NCBI GenBank assembly: GCA_029261675.1
Contig: JAJDBA010000147.1
Span: forward strand, 1-10,217
DNA from: Nitrospinaceae bacterium
GTDB taxonomy: Bacteria; Nitrospinota; Nitrospinia; Nitrospinales; VA-1
DNA: 10,217 bases
Direction of reading: 5' to 3'
In this document: piece after piece, positions 1-7,474 of the stretch
Numbering within the stretch: position 1 is the stretch's first letter
How the letters are laid out: every line of letters begins with the position of its first letter
Translations under genes and position numbers: made by a program
Notes under the pieces: generated by a model
Database searches by the model: none
Told to the model about the DNA's origin: nothing
What the model saw: the letters and a program-made list of their open reading frames with translations, nothing else

Positions 1-867
1 CCCGACCTCCGCATCGACGCCCACGGTAACGTACAACAAATCGCTATTGACGAGCATCACGCTGCACACCACCTGATCGAAGAATTTATGCTGGCGACAA
101 CTCAAGCCGTCGCTCTTAGCCTGCATGAAAAAGACATCCCCTGCATTCATCGGGTTCACGAATCTCCAGATCCTACCAAACTTTCTCAGTTCAAGGAATT
201 CATCGGGTCCTTTGGCTTACGGCTTTCTTCTCCTGACAAAATTCGTTCGCAGGACTTGAACGCTTTGTTAAAAAAAATCCAAGACACCCCAGAAGAAAGA
301 GTGGTCAACACCCTGCTACTGAGGACAATGAAAAAAGCACGTTATTCCGAGTCTGATCCCGGTCATTATTGTCTTGGGTTTCCTCACTACGCACATTTCA
401 CTTCGCCCATTCGCAGATACCCAGACTTGATCGTCCATCGGATCATAAAAAAATATCTAAAACATAAATGTTCTAAGAAAGATAAGAAGGCCCTTAAAGC
501 TTCGCTATCTGAAATATCCGAGCAGTCGACTCAAATGGAAATCCAGGCCATGTCCATCGAAAGAGAAATTACAAGTCTTCGGCGGGCGCAATTCATGACC
601 GATAAAATTGGAAAGACTTTCTACGGACTCATCGTGGGGGTGACAGGCTTTGGTTTTTTTGTCGAACTGGAAGATGTTTTTGTAGAAGGTCTGGTAAAGA
701 TCTCCAGCATTATGGATGATTATTACCTCTTCATTGAAACCGAACATAAATTGATAGGACAAAGACGACATCGCGTGTTCCAGATAGGAGATAGAGTAAA
801 AGTGCGCGTTACCAATGTCGATCTTTCCAGACGACAGATCGACCTGCAGGTGATGGGAGAGCCATGA
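1..867 (+). CDS. rnr: Ribonuclease R, 3' part (5' end outside window)
   Basis: This is the C-terminal 288 residues of an RNase II/RNase R family 3'-to-5' exoribonuclease, a processive cytoplasmic enzyme that degrades structured RNA. The frame is open from base 1, so the gene begins upstream; the internal ATG at 88 is not its start. The fragment opens with HHLIEEFMLA, a conserved stretch of the RNB catalytic domain. The RNB signature HFTSPIRRYPDL lies at about 394-429. The catalytic Asp cluster would lie upstream of the window. A C-terminal S1 RNA-binding domain follows at about 610-852 (from GKTFYGLIVG to RRQIDLQV). The protein stops right after S1 (MGEP), so the lysine-rich tail found in E. 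coli RNase R is absent. The stop codon overlaps the comEC start as ATGA, suggesting translational coupling. The family is certain; R rather than RNase II is inferred from the S1 ending and general similarity. Confidence 0.93.
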   Translation, partial: PDLRIDAHGNVQQIAIDEHHAAHHLIEEFMLATTQAVALSLHEKDIPCIHRVHESPDPTKLSQFKEFIGSFGLRLSSPDKIRSQDLNALLKKIQDTPEERVVNTLLLRTMKKARYSESDPGHYCLGFPHYAHFTSPIRRYPDLIVHRIIKKYLKHKCSKKDKKALKASLSEISEQSTQMEIQAMSIEREITSLRRAQFMTDKIGKTFYGLIVGVTGFGFFVELEDVFVEGLVKISSIMDDYYLFIETEHKLIGQRRHRVFQIGDRVKVRVTNVDLSRRQIDLQVMGEP

Positions 868-3434
868 AACCGTTCGTGAAAAAATGGTTTGAAAATGCCA
901 GCATTCACGATAGAGCGCGTGTTCCACCCATTCTACCTTTCCTACTAGCATTCATTGCTGGCCTTCTCGGGAATGTAGCAAAGTTTTTTATTGCTCCTTA
1001 TCTGGCTTGTGTCTTCATATTGATCCTTGCCATCTTTTTCCTGAACCGCTCAACAAACAATATCTCTCCCAACAAGACAGCAATACTGGTTCTATTGTTT
1101 GTATTTGGACTTCTGTACCCAAATAAAAGTTCTCTACCTCTCGACAACATCGTTCATCATATTAAAGAAGGAAAAACCACGTCAGTGGAGGGCAAGCTGT
1201 ATTCCTCACCACAGGTTCTTGAAGACCGAACATTTTATTTTTTAGACGTAGAGTCTGTTGAAACGGAAACCAGTACGAAAAAAATTTCTGGTAGAGCGCG
1301 AATTGCCATCTACAAACCTCACGACCTTCTTCAGGCAGGAGACAAAGTTCGGTTCGAGAAAGTTCGACTTAAAATTCCAAGAAATTTTAAAAATCCAGGT
1401 CGATTCGACTACGCCTCTTATTTAAGCTCAAAAGGCATTCACTTAATTGGCAACGTTTCCGATCCCGAGTCCCTTATCCGGCTCGAGCAATTCGACCTAC
1501 CTTTTTATTATGCTTTCCCGCAACAGTTGCGAGAAAGGATGCTAGCCAGCCTTTCCCAACTCTTTCCAGAAGACGAAGGCAAGTTGTTACAAGCCATGGT
1601 GTTTGGAATGAAAGATTCTCTCTCACCAGAGATCAAAGAGGCTTACATCGCCACAGGCTTGGCACATTTAACAGCAGTGTCTGGATTGCATATCGGGTTT
1701 GTCGCCAGCGCCTTTTACTTTCTAATCATGCCATTGGTTTTTTATATGCTCTATCGATTCAAACCCGATAGCGCACGCGCAGGGCATAGCGGGAAATGGA
1801 CCGCTTTCCTCTGCCTTATCCCCGTTCTTCTTTATATGGTTGTAGTCGGGGCAAAAGTTTCATCGCTTCGAGCGGGAATCATGATCAGTGCATTTTTAAT
1901 CGCTATCATCATCAACCGTCAAAACAGCCTGTTCAATGCTTTTCTATCTGCGGCTTTTTTCATTCTTCTTTGGAAACCTGAATCCCTGATCGACCCAGGA
2001 TTTCAATTATCGTTTCTGGCCGTAGCAGGAATTTTATGGGTCATTCAATTATTAAAAGAAATGGGAGACGATCCACTATCGAAATTGGGGGAACCTCCCT
2101 GGCACCAGAAGCTACTGGGTAAAGAACTTCATTCACTCGAATCAGGATCGATAAAATCCAGATTGAAAAAAATATTTATTGGCAGCGCTCTAATATCTTT
2201 CACCGTCACCTTTGCTACTCTCCCCATATTGCTTTTTAACTTTAACCGCATAAGTATTGTGGGGGCTTTCTTGAACCTGTTTCTGGTTCCCCTGGCGGCG
2301 TTACTCATTCCGGGAGTCTTGCTGGTTACTTGCATAGGAGTGGTTTCGCAAAGCCTGGCAATGCTACCAGCCATTCCGTTTTTATATCTCACCAAACTGT
2401 TTTTAATAATTCCGCAATTCGTTGCAGAATTTCCCTGGGCATCCATTTATCTTGCGACCCCGCCTGCCATTTGGATTGTATTTTATTTCGCCTTACTGCT
2501 CAGCGCAGGTTATGCCTTGTTGCATAAAGCTCTCCACAAAGAAATCTCCACGTTTTTTAAAGCCGTCTGGGTTGCAACGGCAGCAATTACCCTTGCCATA
2601 CTCATCTGGCCACGGACTTTTCATTTGCCGCCAAAAGAATTAACAGTAAGCGTTCTGGATATCGGGCAGGGAGAATCGATTTTCATAGAGTTCCCTAATG
2701 GTAAAACTCTGATTATGGATGGTGGCGGATTTTACAAAAATAGTCTTGATGTCGGGAAAGTCGTAATCGCACCGTTTTTATGGAGCCGAGGAATCGACCG
2801 CATCGATTATATGGTAGCCACTCATTCAGATAACGATCATATTCGCGGACTCGATTCTGTTCTGGATCTCTTCCCCGTTAAAACCTTTCTCACCTTCGGC
2901 GATAACATCACCGGTTACCGTATGAAACGGTTGTATGCAAAAGCAAAAGAGAAAAACGTTCAACTCGTTTCCTTAAAAAGAGATCAGGCTTTCAAGATAG
3001 GAGAAACGCAACTGATCCCTTTGCATCCAGACCCAAACGAAAGTCTCGAAGAAAATGATCGTAGAGTGAACAACGATTTGTCGCTAGTTCTGCGGCTCGA
3101 CTACCAAAAATTCAGCATGCTTTTTACTGGAGACATCGGCAATAAAGTAGAAGAAAAACTGGTCAACCTCTATCCCGAATTAAAGGTGGATGTTTTAAAA
3201 AGCCCGCATCACGGTAGCCGATTTTCCAATTCTGAACCCTTTATCAAAACAACACGTCCCGATGCTGTCGTATTTTCCAGCGGCTACCTCAACCGCATGA
3301 AGCACCCTCACCCAGAAACGCTGGACCGTTATAAAAACAACGGCGTTGAAATTTACCGCACCGATTTAAACGGTGCCGTGCAGATTATTTCCAATGGTCA
3401 GAAATATTCCATCCGCACTCACGAAGGGTTGTAA
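864..3434 (+). CDS. comEC: ComEC/Rec2 family DNA-uptake channel protein
   Basis: This is an 856-residue polytopic inner-membrane protein of the ComEC/Rec2 family, which carries single-stranded DNA into the cytoplasm during natural transformation. The N-terminal membrane helices (about residues 22-60 and 72-86) are followed by a soluble OB-like DUF4131 region (about 100-205). The Competence domain begins at about 235 and carries the hallmark GLAHLTAVSGLHIG at 265-278, then many hydrophobic helices up to about 583. The C-terminal metallo-beta-lactamase-like domain (about 592-850) has DIGQGES (599-605), the metal motif HSDNDH (654-659), FTGDI (754-758), SPHHGS (780-785) and KHPHPE (813-818). These motifs argue that the nuclease-like domain is intact, and the length is normal for a three-domain ComEC. 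The ATG overlaps the rnr stop codon and has GGGAG at 855-859 as a close ribosome-binding site. No other competence gene is visible in the window, so competence itself is not shown. Confidence 0.95.
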   Translation: MKPFVKKWFENASIHDRARVPPILPFLLAFIAGLLGNVAKFFIAPYLACVFILILAIFFLNRSTNNISPNKTAILVLLFVFGLLYPNKSSLPLDNIVHHIKEGKTTSVEGKLYSSPQVLEDRTFYFLDVESVETETSTKKISGRARIAIYKPHDLLQAGDKVRFEKVRLKIPRNFKNPGRFDYASYLSSKGIHLIGNVSDPESLIRLEQFDLPFYYAFPQQLRERMLASLSQLFPEDEGKLLQAMVFGMKDSLSPEIKEAYIATGLAHLTAVSGLHIGFVASAFYFLIMPLVFYMLYRFKPDSARAGHSGKWTAFLCLIPVLLYMVVVGAKVSSLRAGIMISAFLIAIIINRQNSLFNAFLSAAFFILLWKPESLIDPGFQLSFLAVAGILWVIQLLKEMGDDPLSKLGEPPWHQKLLGKELHSLESGSIKSRLKKIFIGSALISFTVTFATLPILLFNFNRISIVGAFLNLFLVPLAALLIPGVLLVTCIGVVSQSLAMLPAIPFLYLTKLFLIIPQFVAEFPWASIYLATPPAIWIVFYFALLLSAGYALLHKALHKEISTFFKAVWVATAAITLAILIWPRTFHLPPKELTVSVLDIGQGESIFIEFPNGKTLIMDGGGFYKNSLDVGKVVIAPFLWSRGIDRIDYMVATHSDNDHIRGLDSVLDLFPVKTFLTFGDNITGYRMKRLYAKAKEKNVQLVSLKRDQAFKIGETQLIPLHPDPNESLEENDRRVNNDLSLVLRLDYQKFSMLFTGDIGNKVEEKLVNLYPELKVDVLKSPHHGSRFSNSEPFIKTTRPDAVVFSSGYLNRMKHPHPETLDRYKNNGVEIYRTDLNGAVQIISNGQKYSIRTHEGL

Positions 3435-3450
3435 GAAAAATTTTCTTTCA

Positions 3451-3478
3451 TTGACTTTTTTTCGCCTGCCTTTATATT
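3451..3478 (+). promoter_or_regulatory. Putative sigma-70 promoter for the response-regulator phosphatase
   Basis: TTGACT at 3451-3456 and TATATT at 3473-3478 are separated by 16 bases in the short gap after comEC. The likely transcription start is near 3485, about 30 bases before the ATG at 3516. The match to consensus is good, but the region is T-rich and the promoter is inferred from pattern only. Confidence 0.5.
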
Positions 3479-3515
3479 TACAACTGATGTCAAACTTAAA
3501 CCCCTAAAAATTATT

Positions 3516-4694
3516 ATGAGTTCGCCTTCAGAACGCCGACTGAAAATTCTTATTGTTGACGACTCGAAAACCATCGTCGCGGTCATCAAAAATATTTTGC
3601 AAAAAGATTACGACACTTGTTCTGCTGAAAACGGATTGGTGGCCATCGAGTCTTTTATGAATGAAAAGCCCGATCTCATTCTCATGGATGTGGAAATGCC
3701 AGAGATGAATGGTTTTGAAGCCTGCAAAAAAATTAAGGCCCTCGACACTGAAAACAACGGATTCACGCCTATCATTTTCATCACGGGTAAAGGCGATCTT
3801 GAAAGCATGAAAATTGGTCTCAAAAGCGGTGCTGAAGATTATCTGGCAAAACCTTTTGAGCCGGAAGAATTACTGGCACGAGTGCAGGCAGTACTGAGAA
3901 CTAAAAAGCTCTATAGCGAATTGATGGATGCCTATGCCTTCATCGAACGCGAACAGGATATTATTGCTTCTATTCAACAGAGCCTACTTTGTCATCAGCT
4001 TCCCGATATCCCCGGGTTCCGGTTCTTTGCCGATTACCAGCCCTCTTCCAAAGCCAGTGGCGACTATTATGATTTTATTCGTATCGATGATGAACATCTC
4101 GGCATTCTCGTTGCCGATGTTTCCGGGCACGGGTCACCCGCAGCGGTCATCATGGCAATGATGCGTGTGGTCTTGCGGTCATTTTTATCCACCACTCGAT
4201 CTCCAAAAGAGGTGCTGGAAAAAATCAATCAAAGCCTTTGCGATAATCAAAAGTCGGGGCATTTCATTACCGCTTTTTATGGCGTTGTCCATCTGCCCAC
4301 TCGGCGCATGAAATATGTATCTGCCGGACATAACCCACCTCTTCTCATTGATTACGAATCCGGTCATGTGCAAGAACTCAACACCGCAAAAGGGTTCCCC
4401 CTAATGATCCATTGCGATAACGATTTGGAAGAGAAAGAGGTCGAACTCCCCCTCAACAGCAAATTGATCTGCTACACCGATGGACTCACCGAGGCTCGAG
4501 GAATAGATCAGGAAATGTATGGTCTGGAAAGATTAAGACAAAATGCTCAAGAAATGGGAAAATCGATGAACGCTGAAAAACTGGGCCAAGAACTGAAAAT
4601 TAATGTACAAACCTACCTGAACGGCTATGACTTTATTGATGACTTCACATTGGTGGTCCTGGAAACCACTGAGAGCAAAGCAAGCACAAAATAA
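3516..4694 (+). CDS. Response regulator with PP2C/SpoIIE-type serine phosphatase output
   Basis: This 392-residue cytoplasmic signalling protein has two domains. Residues about 9-128 are a CheY-like receiver with a complete active site: acidic pair D15/D16, phospho-acceptor D58 in LILMDVEMP, T90 in FITGKG and K112 in AKPFEP. A helical linker (about 130-160) leads to a PPM/SpoIIE (RsbU-like) phosphatase domain with SGDYYD (181-186), VADVSGHG (199-206), SAGHNPPLL (269-277), YTDGLTEA (320-327) and DDFTLVVLE (375-383). The metal-binding Asp residues expected for activity, D183, D201, D322 and D376, are all present. Family knowledge suggests that phosphorylation by a sensor kinase controls dephosphorylation of a serine-phosphorylated STAS anti-anti-sigma protein. 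No kinase, STAS protein or anti-sigma factor is adjacent, so its partners are unknown. The ATG has no evident Shine-Dalgarno sequence (preceding bases CCCCTAAAAATTATT). Confidence 0.93.
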   Translation: MSSPSERRLKILIVDDSKTIVAVIKNILQKDYDTCSAENGLVAIESFMNEKPDLILMDVEMPEMNGFEACKKIKALDTENNGFTPIIFITGKGDLESMKIGLKSGAEDYLAKPFEPEELLARVQAVLRTKKLYSELMDAYAFIEREQDIIASIQQSLLCHQLPDIPGFRFFADYQPSSKASGDYYDFIRIDDEHLGILVADVSGHGSPAAVIMAMMRVVLRSFLSTTRSPKEVLEKINQSLCDNQKSGHFITAFYGVVHLPTRRMKYVSAGHNPPLLIDYESGHVQELNTAKGFPLMIHCDNDLEEKEVELPLNSKLICYTDGLTEARGIDQEMYGLERLRQNAQEMGKSMNAEKLGQELKINVQTYLNGYDFIDDFTLVVLETTESKASTK

Positions 4695-4731
4695 ATTTTC
4701 AGCGCTGGCAGCAACTACCCTTTTCTTCCAC

Positions 4732-5679
4732 TTAAAAATCACTCCCCATATTCATTCTATTCGCCAATTCTTCAACGAACAGTTCCAGGTATTGTGGCGA
4801 GGCCGCAGAAATATGCGGTTGAATGAGGACGTTGCCCAATCCCCATAATCTGGAAAATTCAGATAAAGGTTCTTTGCCAAATACATCCAAATACGCGCCG
4901 GCAATTTCTCCTCCTTGCAAGGCTTCTATCAAATCAGGTTCTTTATAAATATTCCCACGTCCAACATTATAAAAAAACGCGGTCTTCTGCATATTTTTGA
5001 AATGTATGGGCTGTAAGACTTCAAAGGTCTCCGGCCCACCGGGCAGTGCACAAATTAAATGATCGGTTTCGGGTAATACGGACTCCCATTTATCGTGAGT
5101 TAGAATTTCATCTTCTTCATCAAAATAATCTGGCACCGCCATTGCTGTACGTTTGATTCCTGTAATCCGGCAACCAAACGGCTTTAATAATTTACCCAAG
5201 GTGTTGCCAATTTTACCAAAGCCTAAAATAGTAACTCGAGCCTTATAAAGAGACTGCTGCCTTTTTGAAATTTTTATGCGGGCCCATTTATTCTTCTTCT
5301 GCATCTTTGTTGATAAAGGAAACGCTTTCAGAAAATGCAGCATCGCACCAATAACGGTTTCTGCCATCATCGGCCCATGAAACCCGCCAAACGAAAGTTT
5401 TAGATTCGCGGGTGGTTGCCAGGGAATCCAGTCATTTCCAGCTGCGGGCGTGGCAATGAGTTTTAGCTTTGGTGCATCTTTCAACCACTCTTCTTTGAAA
5501 ACCCAGACGAGCACCGCATCGGCTTCCGCCAGCTTATCTTTAAACTCTTTTGAGTTTGCACACACCTGTACCGTAGTTCCCGGAAGACGGGACTGGAGCA
5601 GAGTCTTATGCTCGGGTTTGAAGTTCCATACCTCCACATGCGGGTGCGTTAAATAAACCAGAAGCTTGTTATATTTCAC
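4732..5679 (-). CDS. D-isomer-specific 2-hydroxyacid dehydrogenase family protein
   Basis: This 315-residue cytoplasmic NAD(P)-dependent oxidoreductase belongs to the family of glyoxylate/hydroxypyruvate reductases and phosphoglycerate dehydrogenase. Its N-terminal catalytic half (about 1-100) precedes a Rossmann domain with GFGKIG at 153-158. The catalytic triad of the family is visible: R241 in NVGRG, E270 in DVFGKEPL and H289 in QPHISAAS. The text around the triad, with PETFEVL, KEPL, an LW pair and PH-SA, resembles GhrA-like reductases more than SerA, and there is no ACT domain. The length is normal. The start codon is GTG (CAC at 5677-5679 on the plus strand); an in-frame TAA lies just upstream, so no earlier start is possible. 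A GGGA sits a few bases before it. The gene converges with the phosphatase gene, 37 bases apart. The substrate cannot be assigned. Confidence 0.9.
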   Translation of the reverse strand: MKYNKLLVYLTHPHVEVWNFKPEHKTLLQSRLPGTTVQVCANSKEFKDKLAEADAVLVWVFKEEWLKDAPKLKLIATPAAGNDWIPWQPPANLKLSFGGFHGPMMAETVIGAMLHFLKAFPLSTKMQKKNKWARIKISKRQQSLYKARVTILGFGKIGNTLGKLLKPFGCRITGIKRTAMAVPDYFDEEDEILTHDKWESVLPETDHLICALPGGPETFEVLQPIHFKNMQKTAFFYNVGRGNIYKEPDLIEALQGGEIAGAYLDVFGKEPLSEFSRLWGLGNVLIQPHISAASPQYLELFVEELANRMNMGSDF

Positions 5680-5933
5680 GATTTAATCCCATTAAGTACA
5701 TGAAAGAAACGCCCAGTAAAATAGCTGAAATCCATTGGTTAACCGACCTTTATACTGTGCACATAAGTTAACACTTTTACTATTTATCATACTTCCTTGT
5801 CATTCAGAAATTTTGCACATATTTAATTAAATATTTGAAAAAGTTGAACTTAAAAGAAATAAAGGAAAATGGCCCGATTTTTGCTTTAACCCAATTGTAA
5901 TATTCTTTTAACTGCTTACTAAGTGGGGGGATC
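5680..5933. other. Divergent intergenic region between the hydroxyacid dehydrogenase and HU genes
   Basis: These 254 AT-rich bases must hold promoters for both flanking genes. I find no pair of -35/-10 boxes good enough to name. Three small palindromes cluster near the dehydrogenase side: GGTTAACC (5737-5744), TGTGCACA (5756-5763) and GTTAAC (5767-5772). These could be operator sites. The half near the HU gene (5815-5920) is very AT-rich, which would suit bending and promoter opening. No credible coding sequence is present. Confidence 0.5.
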
Positions 5934-6290
5934 ATGACACGAGTACAATTGGTAGACAAGCTTGCATACAGAATGAAAGTTACGAAGAAAGACGCAGACA
6001 CTTATCTTACCGCTTTTCTAGATTCCATTATGGATACCCTAGCTAAGGACGGACGTGTGGTGGTGCAAGGATTTGGATCTTTTAAAATTAATGAATACAA
6101 AGCCCGTGTAGCGAAAAAGCCATTGACGGGAGAAGTGATTCATTTGCCAGTTCGACGCAAACCAAGTTTCCATGCAGGCAAGGAATTACGTGAACGAGTT
6201 AATGAAGAAATGGAATTGATGAACGAAGCCGAAAATTTGATCCGTCGTTTGCATGTTCCAGAAAACGCATTCGAAGCGACCATGGGCTAA
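5934..6290 (+). CDS. HU/IHF-family nucleoid DNA-binding protein with C-terminal extension
   Basis: This 118-residue protein is of the bacterial HU/IHF family of dimeric architectural proteins that bend DNA. The core spans residues 1-90: two N-terminal helices starting MTRVQLVDKLA, then the conserved GFGSF (46-50), the DNA-binding arm with P63 and TGE (65-67), and PSFHAGKEL (77-85). P63 occupies the position of the intercalating proline. The preceding residues are KK instead of the usual RN, a mild departure. Typical HU is about 90 residues; here an extra 28-residue helical, acid-rich tail (from EEMELMNEAE) follows the core. The tail could change oligomerisation or partner binding, but its function is unknown. 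A run of six G at 5925-5930 lies four bases before the ATG and acts as an unusual G-rich ribosome-binding site. Which paralogue (HU-alpha, HU-beta or IHF) cannot be decided. Confidence 0.92.
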   Translation: MTRVQLVDKLAYRMKVTKKDADTYLTAFLDSIMDTLAKDGRVVVQGFGSFKINEYKARVAKKPLTGEVIHLPVRRKPSFHAGKELRERVNEEMELMNEAENLIRRLHVPENAFEATMG

Positions 6291-6302
6291 ATTACTTTGT
6301 TG

Positions 6303-6311
6303 TGCTACAAT
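6303..6311 (+). promoter_or_regulatory. Putative extended -10 promoter element
   Basis: TGCTACAAT matches the extended -10 pattern TGnTATAAT and lies just after the HU stop codon, about 57 bases before the zinc-ribbon gene start. No good -35 box is visible 17-18 bases upstream, which extended -10 promoters tolerate. It would let the zinc-ribbon gene be transcribed apart from the HU gene. This is pattern evidence only. Confidence 0.4.
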
Positions 6312-6367
6312 AGATTCCAGTAAATAAAGAAAAAATTTGCAGTTCAACAAAGCAAAGGAGCCCCGGC

Positions 6368-6643
6368 ATGACCGACAACCGGGATACCTGCAGTAAATGC
6401 GGGGAAAAAAGTATTCTCAAAGGCGACATCGGCCTCAGGAACAGAAAAACAATGGATCTGGTGGTCGTTGTCCGGCAGGATCACGGGATAGAAAAAAATG
6501 TTCCGTTACAGCCTAGTGTCTGTGGCAGATGCGGTTTTGTCGATCTGTTTGTACAAGACCCTGTTAATTTGAGAATTTGTACAGAAGACAAACCAATCAA
6601 TCCAGACTTCAAGCAACGTCCGTTGCTGGAATCCGATTTCTAA
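6368..6643 (+). CDS. Small zinc-ribbon protein of unknown function
   Basis: I do not recognise this 91-residue protein as a named family. It has two CxxC knuckles, C8-x-x-C11 (TCSKCGEK) and C52-x-x-C55 (SVCGRCGF), separated by 40 residues. This is the layout of a four-cysteine zinc ribbon; a fifth cysteine is at 71. Between the knuckles is a beta-rich stretch (DLVVVVRQ), and the second knuckle is followed by FVDLFVQDP. That resembles small zinc-ribbon proteins in which the second CxxCG precedes a hydrophobic strand. There is no signal peptide or membrane segment, so it is probably cytoplasmic. A strong Shine-Dalgarno sequence, AAAGGAG (6354-6360), lies seven bases before the ATG, which supports a genuinely translated gene. 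It lies 77 bases after the HU gene and may share its transcript or use the extended -10 element at 6303-6311. Confidence 0.75.
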   Translation: MTDNRDTCSKCGEKSILKGDIGLRNRKTMDLVVVVRQDHGIEKNVPLQPSVCGRCGFVDLFVQDPVNLRICTEDKPINPDFKQRPLLESDF

Positions 6644-6689
6644 TAACTTCCCTCTCTAATAACTCCATAAAACGCCTTTTTTCATATAT

Positions 6690-6704
6690 TATCCTTGTAG
6701 GATA
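6690..6704. repeat. Short inverted repeat upstream of the sdh operon
   Basis: TATCCT (6690-6695) and AGGATA (6699-6704) form a perfect inverted repeat around a TGT spacer. No T-run follows it, so it does not look like an intrinsic terminator for the zinc-ribbon gene. Lying about 90 bases before sdhC and upstream of the likely promoter, it could be an operator, but a six-base repeat can arise by chance. Confidence 0.3.
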
Positions 6705-6739
6705 TTTGAATTTGCGCAAGAATAGTAGCGTATCTGGAT

Positions 6740-6768
6740 TTGCCTGTTTATTCTAAAGCTTTTATAGC
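6740..6768 (+). promoter_or_regulatory. Possible sdh operon promoter
   Basis: TTGCCT at 6740-6745 and TATAGC at 6763-6768 are 17 bases apart, each matching four of six consensus positions. Transcription would begin near 6775, leaving a leader of fewer than 20 bases before the sdhC ATG at 6793. That is consistent with the lack of a visible Shine-Dalgarno sequence there. The rest of the 149-base gap after the zinc-ribbon gene holds only the inverted repeat at 6690-6704 and AT-rich sequence. Confidence 0.35.
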
Positions 6769-6792
6769 GAAAACTATTCGGTATCCTCTTCT

Positions 6793-7470
6793 ATGACAAA
6801 ACCGGCTAAAGACGAAATCCATTACATTCTTCTAAAGCTCCACTCCCTTACAGGGATCGTCCCAATCGGAGCCTTTCTTGTTATCCATTTATCTATTAAT
6901 TCTTTACGCACGGTTGGGGTCTGGCCTTTTCAGTTGGCCGTTGATGCTCTCAACAATTTGCCTTTCCTGATACTGATCGAAATTGGCTTCATTTATATTC
7001 CGTTGCTATTTCATTCACTAATGGGCTTTTATATTATTCATGTTGGAAAAACCAACATGTTCCGTTACCGCTATCAGCGTAACTGGCTTTATACGATGCA
7101 GCGTTTAACGGGAGCCATCACATTTTTATTCCTGATTTATCATATGGGGACAACCGTCGGTGCCAAGTTGTGGGAAGGCAAACACCAGTTTGAAGCCGCG
7201 CCATTTTTAATAGATATTCTCAACGGAGAATTTCAGACTTGGCAGGGAATAGTGGTTTACACAATTGGCATTGTTTCCGCGACTTTTCATTTCAGCAACG
7301 GAGTTTGGGGTTTTTGCGTCTCATGGGGAATCCTGATTGGGAAAAATGCGCAACGCAACGGTGCGATTGTATTCGCCGCTATGGGACTAGGATTAACATT
7401 TCTCGGTCTCGCAACGGTTCTCGAATTCAACATGAACCCTATTCCCGTAGAAGCAACGGTGGCAGGTTAA
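6793..7470 (+). CDS. sdhC: Succinate dehydrogenase/fumarate reductase diheme cytochrome b subunit
   Basis: This is a 225-residue membrane anchor of a type B succinate:quinone oxidoreductase. It fixes the SdhA/SdhB head to the cytoplasmic membrane and moves electrons through two b hemes to or from quinone. Five hydrophobic helices are visible at about 15-35, 57-82, 102-122, 150-172 and 188-210, the single-subunit, five-helix plan of Bacillus SdhC and Wolinella FrdC. Four histidines fall at the expected heme-ligand places, one in each of helices 1-4: H32 (LVIHLS), H74 (LLFHSL), H117 (LIYHMG) and H166 (ATFHFS). No separate SdhD follows, as expected for this type. The ATG at 6793 is the only start after an in-frame TAA at 6754-6756, and no Shine-Dalgarno sequence precedes it. 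Four bases separate its stop codon from sdhA. The diheme type usually pairs with low-potential quinones such as menaquinone; this is inferred, not seen. Confidence 0.92.
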   Translation: MTKPAKDEIHYILLKLHSLTGIVPIGAFLVIHLSINSLRTVGVWPFQLAVDALNNLPFLILIEIGFIYIPLLFHSLMGFYIIHVGKTNMFRYRYQRNWLYTMQRLTGAITFLFLIYHMGTTVGAKLWEGKHQFEAAPFLIDILNGEFQTWQGIVVYTIGIVSATFHFSNGVWGFCVSWGILIGKNAQRNGAIVFAAMGLGLTFLGLATVLEFNMNPIPVEATVAG

Positions 7471-7474
7471 TTTT

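Noticed and set aside
505..951. Minus-strand open frame across the rnr-comEC junction
   Set aside because: It overlaps the conserved RNase R S1 domain and the comEC start on the other strand; it has no domain or ribosome-binding site.
4695..4731. Possible bidirectional terminator between the convergent phosphatase and dehydrogenase genes
   Set aside because: The 37-base gap has only a tiny AGCGCT palindrome and no stem followed by a T-run on either strand.
5804..6001. Minus-strand open frame overlapping the HU start
   Set aside because: Low-complexity, AT-rich translation that overlaps the real HU gene; no supporting signal.
6644..6700. Terminator after the zinc-ribbon gene
   Set aside because: A run of six T occurs (around 6677-6682), but no G+C-rich inverted repeat precedes it; the TATCCT/AGGATA repeat comes after it and is followed by no T-run.
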